Positions 45,521 through 55,109 of a DNA stretch of 64,000 nt are shown in pieces. The first letter of the stretch is position 1, and every line of letters begins with the position of its first letter. Under the pieces are notes generated by a model, which searched no databases, was not told the DNA's origin, and worked only from the letters and a program-made list of their open reading frames with translations. The stretch is from Enterobacteriaceae bacterium 4M9 (GTDB taxonomy: Bacteria > Pseudomonadota > Gammaproteobacteria > Enterobacterales > Enterobacteriaceae): contig JAADJJ010000001.1 in the NCBI GenBank assembly GCA_010092695.1, positions 3,596,001 through 3,660,000 of the forward strand, written 5' to 3'. The translations under genes and the position numbers were made by a program.

Positions 45521-46882
45521 GTGGTTAAATCGACTTACCGGATACTGGTTATCCTCATCGTCGCACTGCTGGGCGGCGCAGCCATTTATCTGTACTGGGG
45601 CAGCGTGAGTCCGTCTCCGTTCTGGGATTATTTGCGCGCTAATGACAGCCCGGCGTCTGCCATTGGTGGCCTTGGCGCGGCCATTGGTGCACTGGTGACG
45701 GCGGTCGTCATGTTTTTTACCGCCAGAGCCGCCGGTACTGCGGCAGAAAGCACCCGGATTGCCTCACGCGCGCTTGAGCTTTCTGAGCGCAACAATAATA
45801 TTACGGAGTTTAATCAGCGTTTTTCCCTGCTGCTGGCACAGCACAACAGTTACCTGGAAAAAGTCATCCATTATCTGAATAATAATGGAAAAGAAGCCTT
45901 CAGCGAAATATGGACCAGCACACAACACCTTGCATCGTTTAATAAACTAAAAGGTCACCTGGTCATCAGCACCTATATGCGCATTTTGTATCATCTACTG
46001 CGGTTTATTAAAGAAGATCACTACGATAAAAATGCCAGTCCACGTGACAGAAGAAAGTATTCGTCACTGGTGCGTTCAGTTATCCCTAATAACGTGCTGT
46101 TTCTCATTGCCCTTAATGCCAGCATCACGCAGGAAGACGGCAAGGATAATAACTACGGTTACTACCAGTTTTTACTGCACTATTTTGATTTTTTCGAGCA
46201 TGCGTTGTTTTTTTCAGCGGCGAAGAGTGAGTTTGTTATTACTGAAGAACATGTTACACAGGCAGCCAAAACCGACAAACTGGTTACTCAATTCTTTAAT
46301 CTGATGCACGACTTTATCACCACTCAAAAAGCGCCGGATGACACAGCACTGACGCTGGAGCTGCCGCTGGTTTTATCCTGGATTTATGCAAACCATCTGC
46401 ATAAAGAAACCAGAGCAACACTCACGAGCCTGGAAGAAAGATTTCGGGAACGATATGACTTTGTCCGCAATTTACTGATAGTACGCGAAAATTATGATGA
46501 AGATAAAATAGCCCTCCTGGGTACATGCTTTTGTTACCTTCCGCAGGAGCAAAAGCAACATGCCGAGGCCATGCTCAAAGCGAAAAAAGAGGGTCAGCCG
46601 GTTACACGGGAAATGATTGAAAGCTATCTTCACGGCGAAGATGTTTTTCCTGAAAAAGAGGGATTTGAGCGGGTCTTTATTAATGCCCGGAATGAAAATA
46701 TTTACAGGCATTTCTGGCACCTGCGTCAATACCGCAACAGGTTTGTCTTGTATCAGCGAGGGGATACCGCGGCTTTACTCATGAGATGCATCAGCGAGTG
46801 TCGGGCGCAGCTTGATGAAATCGACCGCCAGCTAGTCCATGAAGACCCAACGGTTAACGCAACGGGCGCAGTGCAGCCGTGA
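45521..46882 (+). CDS. Putative phage abortive-infection protein (AbiC-like), membrane-anchored
   Basis: The product has 453 residues from the GTG at 45521, with AGGA eight bases upstream; the frame is open from an ATG at 45419 without a ribosome site. Two N-terminal membrane helices (about residues 5-26 and 45-69) frame a short loop. The cytosolic body is helical. The segment TEFNQRFSLLLAQHNSYLEKVI, then YMRILYHLLRFIKEDHY, then KYSSLVRSVIPNNVLFLIALN and YYQFLLHYFDFFEHALFF follows the pattern of the putAbiC family. That family is linked to abortive infection. It stands alone, without toxin-antitoxin or restriction neighbours, so a defence role is inferred only from the family. Confidence 0.72.
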   Translation: MVKSTYRILVILIVALLGGAAIYLYWGSVSPSPFWDYLRANDSPASAIGGLGAAIGALVTAVVMFFTARAAGTAAESTRIASRALELSERNNNITEFNQRFSLLLAQHNSYLEKVIHYLNNNGKEAFSEIWTSTQHLASFNKLKGHLVISTYMRILYHLLRFIKEDHYDKNASPRDRRKYSSLVRSVIPNNVLFLIALNASITQEDGKDNNYGYYQFLLHYFDFFEHALFFSAAKSEFVITEEHVTQAAKTDKLVTQFFNLMHDFITTQKAPDDTALTLELPLVLSWIYANHLHKETRATLTSLEERFRERYDFVRNLLIVRENYDEDKIALLGTCFCYLPQEQKQHAEAMLKAKKEGQPVTREMIESYLHGEDVFPEKEGFERVFINARNENIYRHFWHLRQYRNRFVLYQRGDTAALLMRCISECRAQLDEIDRQLVHEDPTVNATGAVQP

Positions 46883-46936
46883 CACTCTGCCACGGTTTTG
46901 TGCCAAAGAGACAATATTCCCATAGCGCAACACGAT

Positions 46937-46974
46937 AAAAGCGAGGAGTGGACCTGTTCCCCTCCTCGCTTTTT
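46937..46974. terminator. Bidirectional terminator between the AbiC-like gene and hpaC
   Basis: GCGAGGA and TCCTCGC are flanked by AAAA on the left and TTTTTT on the right with a 15-base loop. It serves both the AbiC-like gene (rightward) and hpaBC (leftward). Confidence 0.88.
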
Positions 46975-46990
46975 TACCACACACCACGCA

Positions 46991-47512
46991 TTACACCGCC
47001 AGCATCTCGTGATGCGCCGTGGCCTGGAAGTTGCGGCGAAAGTAGATAAGCCCGTGGCCGTCCTGCGCCACCACAATATGGCGAATGGTCAGCAGATAAA
47101 TCTGGTGTGTACCCACGGAACTAATCTGGTCAATGTCTCCTTCCAGGCTCGCCAGCGCATGGCGCAGCACCGGCTGACCCCACTCTCCCTGGTGCCAGCC
47201 TTCCAGCATAAAACGCTGCGCCATTTCCACATCGGTCATGCCGGCAAAGTGGCGCGCCATTTGCTCCTGCTCATGGTTAAGCACGTTCACACACAGTCGC
47301 CCGTTGCGCTCAAACACGGCGTTCATGGCACTTTTGCGGTTAATGCACACCATCAGCGTTGGCGGTGTATCGGTCACCGAGCAGACGGCTGTCGCGGTGA
47401 TACCGCACTGCCCGGCCTCTCCGGCGCTGGTGACGATATTTACCGCTGCGGGTAAACTCGCCATCGCGTCGCGAAACAGTAAGCGATGTTTTTCTTCATT
47501 CATCACAGGCAC
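46991..47512 (-). CDS. hpaC: 4-Hydroxyphenylacetate 3-monooxygenase reductase
   Basis: HpaC uses NAD(P)H to reduce free FAD and supplies FADH2 to HpaB. The 173-residue protein has the flavin reductase-like fold, with VNIVTSAGEAGQCGITATAVCSVTDTPPTLMVCINR (in two stretches) as the flavin-binding core and GTHQIYLLTI near the end. It lies 6 bases after hpaB, completing the leftward hpaBC pair, and ends at a terminator. Confidence 0.95.
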   Translation of the reverse strand: MPVMNEEKHRLLFRDAMASLPAAVNIVTSAGEAGQCGITATAVCSVTDTPPTLMVCINRKSAMNAVFERNGRLCVNVLNHEQEQMARHFAGMTDVEMAQRFMLEGWHQGEWGQPVLRHALASLEGDIDQISSVGTHQIYLLTIRHIVVAQDGHGLIYFRRNFQATAHHEMLAV

Positions 47513-47518
47513 CTCCCG

Positions 47519-49081
47519 TTACTTCAAAATACGGTCAAGCTGATTGATATCCTGGCCGCTGTGCAGATAGGGCACTTTCCAGCCATCGCGGTCGTAGTCC
47601 GCGAGACAGCGATCAACCATCGCCATCATGCTGTTCATATTGCCGCTGCCCTGGGCGTGACGCAGACACTGCAAACGCACTTCATCCTGGCTGCCAGCAT
47701 AGTTGATCTCATACAGTTCGTGGCGCCCGCCAAACTCACTGCCGATAGCGTCCCACATCAGTTTGAGGATCTTAATGCGCTGTTCGTGATCCATGCCGTT
47801 AGAGCCGCGCACGTACTGGGCGAGATAGCGGTCGATTTCCGGATTATTAAGATCACGCACGCTCGACGGCAGATAGATAAGCCCGCTGGTCACGTTGCTT
47901 TCAATAATGTTTTTGATTTTGCTGTAGGCCATCGGCGCCATCACGCGATAGGTCTGCATCGCCTGCATATCCGGCAGCCACGCGCCGTTTTTCCAGGCGT
48001 GCGCCTCGGCCCACATCGCATCACTGAGCGACCAGAACAGGTTGCGCCAGGCCACCACTTCACCGAGCGCCGCCTGCACGCCGCGAAACTCCAGCACGCC
48101 CGTGCACTCCAGGCTTTTTTGCAGCAGCGCGGTAACAAAATCGAGCTTTACCGCCAGGCGCACGCAGGCCTGCATGGGATACAGGCGCGCAAAGCCTGCC
48201 TCCACGCTCCAGCGGCGGCAGCGGTCAAAATCACGGTAGATAAGCACGTTTTCCCAGGGGATCAGCACCTTATCCAGCACCAGAATGGCGTCATTTTCAT
48301 CAAAACGGCTGGAGAGCGGGTAATCAAACGGTGTGCCTGTCGCCCCCGCCACCAGCTCGTAAGAGGCACGGGAAATCAGTTTCACGCCGTCGGCGTCCAT
48401 CGGGGCAACGAACATCAGCGCGAAGTTGGGATCGTCGCCCATCACCTGGGCCGAACCAAAGCCGATAAAGTTGTAATGGGTAAGCGCTGAGTTGGTCGCC
48501 ACCACTTTCGCACCGCTCACGATTATCCCGGCATCGGTTTCTTTCTCAACCTGCACGTAAACGTCTTTTACTTCATCGGCAGGCTTATGGCGGTCAATCG
48601 GCGGGTTAACGATAGCGTGGTTAAAATACAACCCCGCTTCCTGAATGCGTTTGTACCAGTGGCGTGCGTTATCGGCGTAGTCGCCGTAAAACTCCGGGTT
48701 TGCGCCAAGCGAGCAGGCAAACGCCGCTTTGTAGTCCGGAGTACGCCCCATCCAGCCGTAGTTGAGACGTGACCAGTCGGCAATGCTATCGCGCTGCTGG
48801 CGAATTTCGTCAGCTGAACGCGCAAACCGGAACGTGCGGTGGGTGTAACCGCCGTTGCCAGTATCGGTTTGCCAGCACAGACGGTCGTGGCTGTCTGGCG
48901 CGTGTAGCGCGTCGTACAACCCGGCAATGGAGCCTGCGGCATTGCGAAACGCCGGATGCGTTGTAACATCCTTTACCCGTTCGCCGTAAATATAGATACC
49001 ACGTCCGTCTTGCAGACTTTTTAAGTACTCTTCCCCGGTAAACGGACGGTTGGCAGCAGCGCGATGGTCTTCTGGTTTCAT
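47519..49081 (-). CDS. hpaB: 4-Hydroxyphenylacetate 3-monooxygenase, oxygenase component
   Basis: HpaB hydroxylates 4-hydroxyphenylacetate to 3,4-dihydroxyphenylacetate using FADH2 and oxygen. The 520-residue sequence fits the two-component flavin monooxygenase family: EEYLKSLQDGRGIYIYGERVKDV at the N-terminus, VSGAKVVATNSALTHYNFIGFG, and YRDFDRCRRW. The length equals E. coli HpaB. It is separated from the activator gene hpaA by a 564-base gap. Confidence 0.96.
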   Translation of the reverse strand: MKPEDHRAAANRPFTGEEYLKSLQDGRGIYIYGERVKDVTTHPAFRNAAGSIAGLYDALHAPDSHDRLCWQTDTGNGGYTHRTFRFARSADEIRQQRDSIADWSRLNYGWMGRTPDYKAAFACSLGANPEFYGDYADNARHWYKRIQEAGLYFNHAIVNPPIDRHKPADEVKDVYVQVEKETDAGIIVSGAKVVATNSALTHYNFIGFGSAQVMGDDPNFALMFVAPMDADGVKLISRASYELVAGATGTPFDYPLSSRFDENDAILVLDKVLIPWENVLIYRDFDRCRRWSVEAGFARLYPMQACVRLAVKLDFVTALLQKSLECTGVLEFRGVQAALGEVVAWRNLFWSLSDAMWAEAHAWKNGAWLPDMQAMQTYRVMAPMAYSKIKNIIESNVTSGLIYLPSSVRDLNNPEIDRYLAQYVRGSNGMDHEQRIKILKLMWDAIGSEFGGRHELYEINYAGSQDEVRLQCLRHAQGSGNMNSMMAMVDRCLADYDRDGWKVPYLHSGQDINQLDRILK

Positions 49082-49645
49082 GTTGTCTGGCCTCGTAGTG
49101 GGTACATGATTGTTATTAATTTGTTTTGCTTTCGTTAATTATTTAAGTAGGTATCGGGCAAACCCGGAAGAGACTTTTCAGGCGTTCGCAGGTACTTTTT
49201 CCTGGCAATATGGATGTGAGTAGAAAAGTGCGAGCGGGATCAAATCAAGGGCCAGGGCATCACCAGAAATGGCATGCGTTTTATCTCAGGAACAACGCTG
49301 CCTGTTTCTATTCGCAACGCGCAGACTGGCCGGATAAGGTACTAACCCGCGCTAATCAGCGAGCCGGATTGCTCCGGCGAAACGAGACAGGACAACCTTG
49401 CCGGAAGGCAGGCTGGATAACGTCAAAGACGTCAGGGCAAGCCGTGTCATTCCCCATCAAGCGGGGCGCTACCTGGAAGTGGGCGTACCATGGCACGTTG
49501 TTTTTGCAGCGGGACTGGGGAGTTTGCACCGGGCGACAGTGGCCCCGGTTACTCGTTCATCTGCGGGGAAACTTCATTTTCGCCGGGCTTTCAGTGAACG
49601 CAACATTCCACCTGATTGCATAATTATTACGGTGGACAGCACATC
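49082..49645. other. Non-coding gap between hpaA and hpaB
   Basis: This 564-base stretch must contain the hpaBC promoter. Rightward frames at 49210-49623 and 49398-49709 lack ribosome sites and protein-like composition. No remnant of hpaX could be recognised. The HpaA and CRP sites known upstream of hpaB in E. coli were not located with confidence. Confidence 0.5.
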
Positions 49646-50530
49646 TTACCGCCCCCGATATTGCGTCGGTGAGCAGCCTTCCATTCGGTTAAAAAAACGC
49701 GCGAAATAGGCCGGATCTTTATATCCCAGCGTCAGTGCAATCTGATTCACGCTGTGGGAGCTAAAGCGCAACATCCGCTTTGCCTCACGCGATACCCGCT
49801 CCAGAACTATCTGTTTAGGCGACTGGTTAGCAAAGCGTCGGCACATTTCGCTCAGGCGTGACTCGCTGACGTTCAGCCTGCGCGCATACTCCGGCACCGC
49901 CAGGTGGCAATGAAAATTTTCATCAACCAGGCGATTAAAGTTCTGGAACAGGTTCATTTCACCCCGCACATTACAGGCCGCCTGGTCGTCCGGCAGCGCC
50001 ATGCGCAGCAGCAGCGTGAAAATAGCCTCCGTCATGGCGTTAAGCAGGATCTCGCGCCCGTGATTCTGGTTATGAAATTCGTCGGCCACCAGCGGCCAGT
50101 AGTGTTCAAGCGCAACCAGCGTTTGCGGGGAAGACTCCAGAGACAGGCAAAAGCCTTGCGTGTTAACCAACTCACCACTGGCAGGCCACAGTTTGCCCAC
50201 CAGTGACCAGACCAGTTCCTGACGCACCGTCAGCACGTGTCCGTCACTCTCAGGCCCGGTAAAGAACGCGTGCGGCACCGACGGCGGCGTCAGCACAAAC
50301 AGCGGCGCTTTAACCGCATAGAAGCGGTCATCAAGCTGCATAGTGATACGCCCGGTGGCAAGATAGTGCAGTTGAAAGTATTTGTCGTGCCAGTGTGGAT
50401 GCATATCGCGGCCAAAGAACGCCGCCAGCCGTGAAAACGTTTCATAATGCACATCGTCACTGGCGTAGCGTGCATCATATTCGCGGCTGACGTTGATGTT
50501 GTCGAACGTGTGGAAAGCGTCGTTGTCCAT
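49646..50530 (-). CDS. hpaA: AraC/XylS-family activator of hpaBC
   Basis: HpaA activates hpaBC in response to hydroxyphenylacetates. The 294-residue protein has an N-terminal cupin sensor domain (FFGRDMHPHWHDKYFQLHYLATG, APLFVLTPPSVPHAF) and a C-terminal double HTH (LNVSESRLSEMCRRFANQSPK, NQIALTLGYKDPAYFARFFNRMEGCSPTQYR). The ATG at 50530 is preferred to the longer frame because AGGA lies nine bases upstream and it agrees better with E. coli HpaA. In E. coli, hpaX precedes hpaA; here it is absent. Confidence 0.92.
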   Translation of the reverse strand: MDNDAFHTFDNINVSREYDARYASDDVHYETFSRLAAFFGRDMHPHWHDKYFQLHYLATGRITMQLDDRFYAVKAPLFVLTPPSVPHAFFTGPESDGHVLTVRQELVWSLVGKLWPASGELVNTQGFCLSLESSPQTLVALEHYWPLVADEFHNQNHGREILLNAMTEAIFTLLLRMALPDDQAACNVRGEMNLFQNFNRLVDENFHCHLAVPEYARRLNVSESRLSEMCRRFANQSPKQIVLERVSREAKRMLRFSSHSVNQIALTLGYKDPAYFARFFNRMEGCSPTQYRGR

Positions 50531-50754
50531 CGAAGGCATCCTGTCACCGGGCGCACCGAAGGCGCATGCAATGACCCGCCGTCGCGGGAACCACGGCCCC
50601 ATGGCCGGATACTCGCGACACCGGGAGTGTAAAGAGTCCGTTCAGATGACACCTGGTCAGGCAGGTTGTGAGTCCATCAACATGCTGTTCAGCCAGGTGG
50701 CCTGGGTCATTCCAGCCTGTCTGTAGCCGTACGCTGCCAGCGCACGGCCAAACC

Positions 50755-51555
50755 TCAGTACGCCGATTTCTCGCTGTGCACGGCGGGCGTGGGCAGCGTG
50801 GTGAAGCGTGCGGCCAGCGCCTCGGCACTGCGCGCCAGCAACGTGGCGTCAACACCAACGGCCACAAACAGCGCGCCGAGTTCGAGGTAGCGTTTCGCAA
50901 GTTGCTCATTGCTCATCAGAATACCCGGCGCTTTACCTGCGGCGAGGATTTTACTTATTGTCGCCTCAATCACCGCCTGGACTTCCGGGTGCGCCGGATT
51001 GCCAGCGTAGCCCATATCGGCGCTGAGATCGGCCGGGCCAATAAACACGCCATCCACGCCGTCAACGGCCAGAATCGCATCAAGATTATCCACACCCTGG
51101 CGGGTTTCTACCTGTACCAGCAGGCAAATTTGCTCATCGGCACGGTGAATGTAGTCGGCGACGCGGTTCCAGCGCGAGGCACGTGCCAGGGCGCTGCCAA
51201 CGCCGCGCACGCCGTTGGGTGGATAGCGGCAGGCGCGCACGGCGGCACGCGCATCTTCCGCCGTTTGCACCATCGGGACGAGCAGCGTCTGCGCGCCAAT
51301 ATCCAGCAACTGTTTGATAATCACCGCGTCGTTCCACGGTGGGCGCACCACCGCCTGGGTGTTGTATGACGCAATCGCCTGCAGCTGTGTGAGCACTGAA
51401 CGCACGTCGTTAGGCGCGTGTTCACCGTCAATCAGCAGCCAGTGGAAGCCCGCGCCCGCTAACAGTTCGGCGCTGTAGCTGTCAGCCAGCCCCAGCCACA
51501 GACCAATCTGCGGCTCACGCGCCTTCAGCGCTTGTTTAAACAGGTTGGTGAACAT
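50755..51555 (-). CDS. hpaI: 4-Hydroxy-2-oxoheptane-1,7-dioate aldolase
   Basis: HpaI splits 4-hydroxy-2-oxoheptanedioate into pyruvate and succinate semialdehyde, the last step of the meta pathway. This 266-residue class II HpcH/HpaI aldolase has the conserved QIGLWLGLADSYSAELLAGAGF, LIDGEHAPND, and VDGVFIGPADLSADMGY with metal-binding acidic residues. It follows hpaH by 9 bases and is the last gene of hpaGEDFHI before a 224-base gap. Confidence 0.96.
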   Translation of the reverse strand: MFTNLFKQALKAREPQIGLWLGLADSYSAELLAGAGFHWLLIDGEHAPNDVRSVLTQLQAIASYNTQAVVRPPWNDAVIIKQLLDIGAQTLLVPMVQTAEDARAAVRACRYPPNGVRGVGSALARASRWNRVADYIHRADEQICLLVQVETRQGVDNLDAILAVDGVDGVFIGPADLSADMGYAGNPAHPEVQAVIEATISKILAAGKAPGILMSNEQLAKRYLELGALFVAVGVDATLLARSAEALAARFTTLPTPAVHSEKSAY

Positions 51556-51564
51556 GTCTTCTCC

Positions 51565-52368
51565 TTACACAAAACGGCAGCTGATGCAGCCCATCGGGCC
51601 ATAATCCACCTGGAAAGTGTCGCCTTTGCGTGCCGGTACCGGGCGCGTAAACGAGCCACCGAGAATCACCTGCCCTGGCTCCAGCTGCACGTCATGCGGC
51701 GCGAGTTTGTTTGCAAGCCAGGCCACGCCGTTGGCCGGATGGTTAAGTACTGCCGCCGCCACGCCGGACTCTTCTATCACGCCGTTGCGGTACAGCAGCG
51801 CTGAAATCCAGCGCAGATCCAGCGCATCCGGGCGAATGGGCCGCCCGCCCATCACAACCCCTGCGTTAGCCGCGTTGTCAGAAATGGTGTCAAACACCTT
51901 GCGCGGCGCTTTCGTTTCTGGGTCAAGGCTGTGGCAGCGGGCGTCGATAATCTCCAGCGCCGGGATGATGTAGTCTGTGGCGTTATACACGTCAAACAAC
52001 GTGCAACCGGGGCCGCGCAGCGGTTTGGCGAGAATAAACGCCAGTTCCACCTCCACGCGCGGCACAATAAAACGGTCAGTCGGAATATCACTGCCGTCGT
52101 CAAAAAACATGTCGTCAAGCAGCGTGCCGTAGTCCGGCTCATCAATCTGGGAGCTTGCCTGCATCGCCTTTGAGGTCAGCCCGATTTTGTGGCCCTTAAG
52201 CACCCGGCCTTCAGCGATTTTGCTCGCCACCCAGCGCCGCTGAATGGCATAGGCATCCTCAATGGTCATTCCCGGATAGCGACGCGAAAGCTGGGCTATC
52301 TGTTCGCGGTCCTTCTCCGCCTGATGCAGCTCTGTGGCAAGGCGCGCAATGGTCTCTTCGTTTAGCAT
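51565..52368 (-). CDS. hpaH: 2-Oxo-hept-4-ene-1,7-dioate hydratase
   Basis: HpaH adds water to 2-oxohept-4-enedioate. The 267-residue fumarylacetoacetase-superfamily-like hydratase (MhpD/HpaH type) shows KGHKIGLTSKAMQ, the metal ligands in VEVELAFILAKPL, and the C-terminal GQVILGGSFTRPVPARKGD. It starts 2 bases after hpaF and feeds the aldolase encoded next. Confidence 0.96.
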   Translation of the reverse strand: MLNEETIARLATELHQAEKDREQIAQLSRRYPGMTIEDAYAIQRRWVASKIAEGRVLKGHKIGLTSKAMQASSQIDEPDYGTLLDDMFFDDGSDIPTDRFIVPRVEVELAFILAKPLRGPGCTLFDVYNATDYIIPALEIIDARCHSLDPETKAPRKVFDTISDNAANAGVVMGGRPIRPDALDLRWISALLYRNGVIEESGVAAAVLNHPANGVAWLANKLAPHDVQLEPGQVILGGSFTRPVPARKGDTFQVDYGPMGCISCRFV

Positions 52369-52370
52369 GC

Positions 52371-52757
52371 TTACTCCTGGCGAAAACGGCTGTGAACGTT
52401 GTTCTGTTTAAAATTGAGTACCGGATGCAGTTCCTCGACCGCCAGCGACAGCGCAAGGTAGCGCTCGGCCATCAGTGGCGCGAAGTGCGCCCTGATGCAG
52501 GCAAACAGATCTTCCATTATCGGTTTAAGCTGCTCCACGCTGCGCCCGTGGCCAATGCGCAGCGTCATGTGCACAAACGCGTAGTCTGCCGCACCGTCTG
52601 CCATCTGCCAGGTATCCACCCAATGGGCGCGGCTGCGGATACCACCGAGTGGAAACAGCCCACTGTCTGCCAGCAGTTGGTTAACCTGCCTGAACAGCGC
52701 GGGTAGCCGTGCCTGCTCACGAATATTTTCCGTGCATTCGGTAATAAAATGCGGCAT
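52371..52757 (-). CDS. hpaF: 5-Carboxymethyl-2-hydroxymuconate isomerase
   Basis: HpaF isomerises carboxymethyl-hydroxymuconate. It is a 128-residue CHMI-family protein with the N-terminal catalytic proline after the start Met (MPHFITECTENI), a tautomerase-type feature. It has 3 bases to hpaD and 2 to hpaH, so it is tightly packed in the operon. Confidence 0.95.
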   Translation of the reverse strand: MPHFITECTENIREQARLPALFRQVNQLLADSGLFPLGGIRSRAHWVDTWQMADGAADYAFVHMTLRIGHGRSVEQLKPIMEDLFACIRAHFAPLMAERYLALSLAVEELHPVLNFKQNNVHSRFRQE

Positions 52758-52760
52758 GGC

Positions 52761-53642
52761 TTATCCCTCCACCGCAGCCGGGCGCGCAGGCATACCGTCG
52801 AGCGGAAACACCGCGTTGACCTGGCCGGTGCCGGAGCTTGGGAATAAATCGGTGATAAATTCGACCTGGCCGTGATACTTGTCCCAGCCAAGCAGCCCCA
52901 GCAGCATCACGGTATCGTGCATATTGCCTTCGCCGTAGCAGTAGTCGGCATACTCCGGCAGCATGCGGCAGAACTCGGCAAATTTGCCCTCACGCCACAG
53001 CTTGACCACCCGCCGGTCCATCTGCTCATCAAACTCCCGCGTCCAGGCGTTCATGCCTTCCTCGGCACGCTGGTCGTCAATAAACCGGTGCGACAACGAG
53101 CCGCTTGCCAGCACGGCGACCGTGCCGTCGTACAGTTCAATGGCACGGCGCACTGCCTCGCCCATACGTCGGCTGTCGGCAAAGTCGTGCACGGTGCAAA
53201 AAGCAGAAATTGAGACCACCTTGAATTTTCGGTCGCTGTTCATGTAGCGCATGGGCACCAGCGTGCCGTATTCCAGCGTCAGCGATGCAATGGCGTGGCC
53301 ACGTGCTCGCACGCCCTGCACCTGCGCCTCTGCGGCAATCAGTTCTCCCAACGCCGGGTTGCCGTCGTACTCGTATTCCATATCGCGGATAAAGTGCGGC
53401 AGTTCGTGGCTGGTATAAATGCCTTTAAAATGGTCGTTACAGTTGATGTGATAGGCGCTGTTCACCAGCCAGTGGGTATCGAACACCACAATGGTGTCCA
53501 CGCCCAGCTCGCGACAGCGGCGGCTGATTTCATAATGACCCTCAATGGCCTCAGCGCGACAGCCGTGATGCTTGCCCGGCAATTCCGACAAATACATGGA
53601 AGGGACATGCGTGATTTTTGCCGCCAGTGCTAACTTTCCCAT
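52761..53642 (-). CDS. hpaD: 3,4-Dihydroxyphenylacetate 2,3-dioxygenase
   Basis: HpaD opens the ring of homoprotocatechuate by extradiol cleavage. It belongs to the class III LigB-type dioxygenases rather than the vicinal-oxygen-chelate type. The 293-residue protein has the early His-containing ITHVPSMYLSELPGKHHGCR and VVFDTHWLV, and later LASGSLSHRFID, all supplying or flanking metal ligands. It is 12 bases from hpaE and 3 from hpaF. Confidence 0.96.
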   Translation of the reverse strand: MGKLALAAKITHVPSMYLSELPGKHHGCRAEAIEGHYEISRRCRELGVDTIVVFDTHWLVNSAYHINCNDHFKGIYTSHELPHFIRDMEYEYDGNPALGELIAAEAQVQGVRARGHAIASLTLEYGTLVPMRYMNSDRKFKVVSISAFCTVHDFADSRRMGEAVRRAIELYDGTVAVLASGSLSHRFIDDQRAEEGMNAWTREFDEQMDRRVVKLWREGKFAEFCRMLPEYADYCYGEGNMHDTVMLLGLLGWDKYHGQVEFITDLFPSSGTGQVNAVFPLDGMPARPAAVEG

Positions 53643-53654
53643 AATCTTGCTCCT

Positions 53655-55109
53655 TTACACGCCCCATTTCGGGATCGGATGATCGCCAAATGAGATGCAG
53701 ACGTTTTTCAGCTCTGCGAACACCTCAAAGCTGTACTCTCCGCCTTCACGTCCGGTACCGGAGGCTTTCACCCCGCCAAACGGCTGACGCAGGTCGCGCA
53801 CGTTCTGGGTGTTTACAAACACCATACCCGCCTCGATGCTGCGCGACAGGCGCATGACTTTGCTGATGTCCTGAGTCCAGATATAAGAGGCCAGCCCGTA
53901 CTCCACATCATTCGCAAGCCTCAGCCCTTCTGCTTCATCTTTGAACGGTATCAGGCACGCCACCGGGCCAAAGATTTCTTCCTGTGCCACGCGCATGCGG
54001 TTATCCACATCTGCCAGCACCGTCGGGCGCAGGAAGTTACCGTGCTCCAGACCCTGCGGTTTGTCTGGTCCACCAGCCAGCAGCTGTGCGCCCTCTTCAA
54101 TACCCAGGCGAATGTAGCCTGACACTTTTTCCCAGTGTTGCGGGCTGATAAGTGCACCCACCTGCGTGTCGAGCGCCGTCGGATCACCTACGCGCAGGCG
54201 GTTAGCGCGCTCGGCAAAGCGCTTCACAAATTCAGGGTAGATGCTCTGCTGAATAAAGATGCGTGAACCGGCGGTGCAGCGCTCGCCGTTAAGCGAGAAG
54301 ATGGTGAACAGTGCCGCGTCCAGCGCGCGCTCAATATCGGCGTCCTCAAAAATCAGTACCGGCGATTTGCCGCCCAACTCCATTGAGAACTTTTTCAGTC
54401 CCGCGTTTTGCACAATTTTGCGCCCGGTGGCGGTGCCGCCGGTAAACGACACGGCGCGCACGTCGCGGTGGCGCACCAGCGCATCGCCCGCCGTCGCACC
54501 GTAGCCCTGCACCACGTTCAGCACCCCGGCCGGAATGCCCGCCTCCAGCGCCAGTTCGCCCAGCCGGTCAGCGGTCAGCGGCGAAAGCTCAGACATTTTC
54601 AGCACTGCGGTGTTGCCCAGAGCCAGGCACGGCGCGGTTTTCCAGGTGGCGGTCATAAACGGCACGTTCCACGGCGACACCAGCGCACACACGCCGACCG
54701 GTTGCAGCAGCGTGTAGTTGAGCATTTTGTCGTCCACCGGGTAGCTGCGCCCGTTCATCTGCTGGCAGATTTCGGCAAAAAACTCGAAGTTGTGTGAAGC
54801 ACGCGGGATAAGTACGTTGCGCGTCTGGTGGATAGGAAGCCCGGTGTCGGCAGTTTCAAGTTCAGCAATTTCTGGCACATCGCGATCGATAAGTTCACCG
54901 AGGCGGCGCATCAGGCGGGCACGCTCTTTCATTGGCGTGTTGGCCCATTTCGGGAACGCGGCCTTTGCCGCCTCAACGGCATCGTTTATCGCTTTTTCGC
55001 CACCGCTGGCGACTTCAGCCAGCACGTCGCCATTGGCCGGGTTAACGGTGGTAAAGTAATCGTTCTCAGCGACATTTTTGCCGTTTATCCAGTGATTAAT
55101 TCGTTTCAT
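53655..55109 (-). CDS. hpaE: 5-Carboxymethyl-2-hydroxymuconate semialdehyde dehydrogenase
   Basis: HpaE oxidises the ring-cleavage aldehyde to the acid with NAD. The 484-residue protein has aldehyde dehydrogenase motifs: SPWNVPFMTATWKTAPCLALGN, VSFTGGTATGRKI, the catalytic Glu in MELGGKSPVLIFEDAD and the nucleophilic Cys in NGERCTAGSRIFIQ. It overlaps hpaG by 14 bases. Confidence 0.97.
   Translation of the reverse strand: MKRINHWINGKNVAENDYFTTVNPANGDVLAEVASGGEKAINDAVEAAKAAFPKWANTPMKERARLMRRLGELIDRDVPEIAELETADTGLPIHQTRNVLIPRASHNFEFFAEICQQMNGRSYPVDDKMLNYTLLQPVGVCALVSPWNVPFMTATWKTAPCLALGNTAVLKMSELSPLTADRLGELALEAGIPAGVLNVVQGYGATAGDALVRHRDVRAVSFTGGTATGRKIVQNAGLKKFSMELGGKSPVLIFEDADIERALDAALFTIFSLNGERCTAGSRIFIQQSIYPEFVKRFAERANRLRVGDPTALDTQVGALISPQHWEKVSGYIRLGIEEGAQLLAGGPDKPQGLEHGNFLRPTVLADVDNRMRVAQEEIFGPVACLIPFKDEAEGLRLANDVEYGLASYIWTQDISKVMRLSRSIEAGMVFVNTQNVRDLRQPFGGVKASGTGREGGEYSFEVFAELKNVCISFGDHPIPKWGV

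Noticed and set aside
47486..48490. Rightward open frame of 334 codons
   Set aside because: Antisense to hpaB; His/Ala-rich shadow composition and no start signal.
49210..49623. Rightward frame of 137 codons in the hpaA-hpaB gap
   Set aside because: No ribosome site; Trp/Arg/Gly-rich composition typical of a chance frame.
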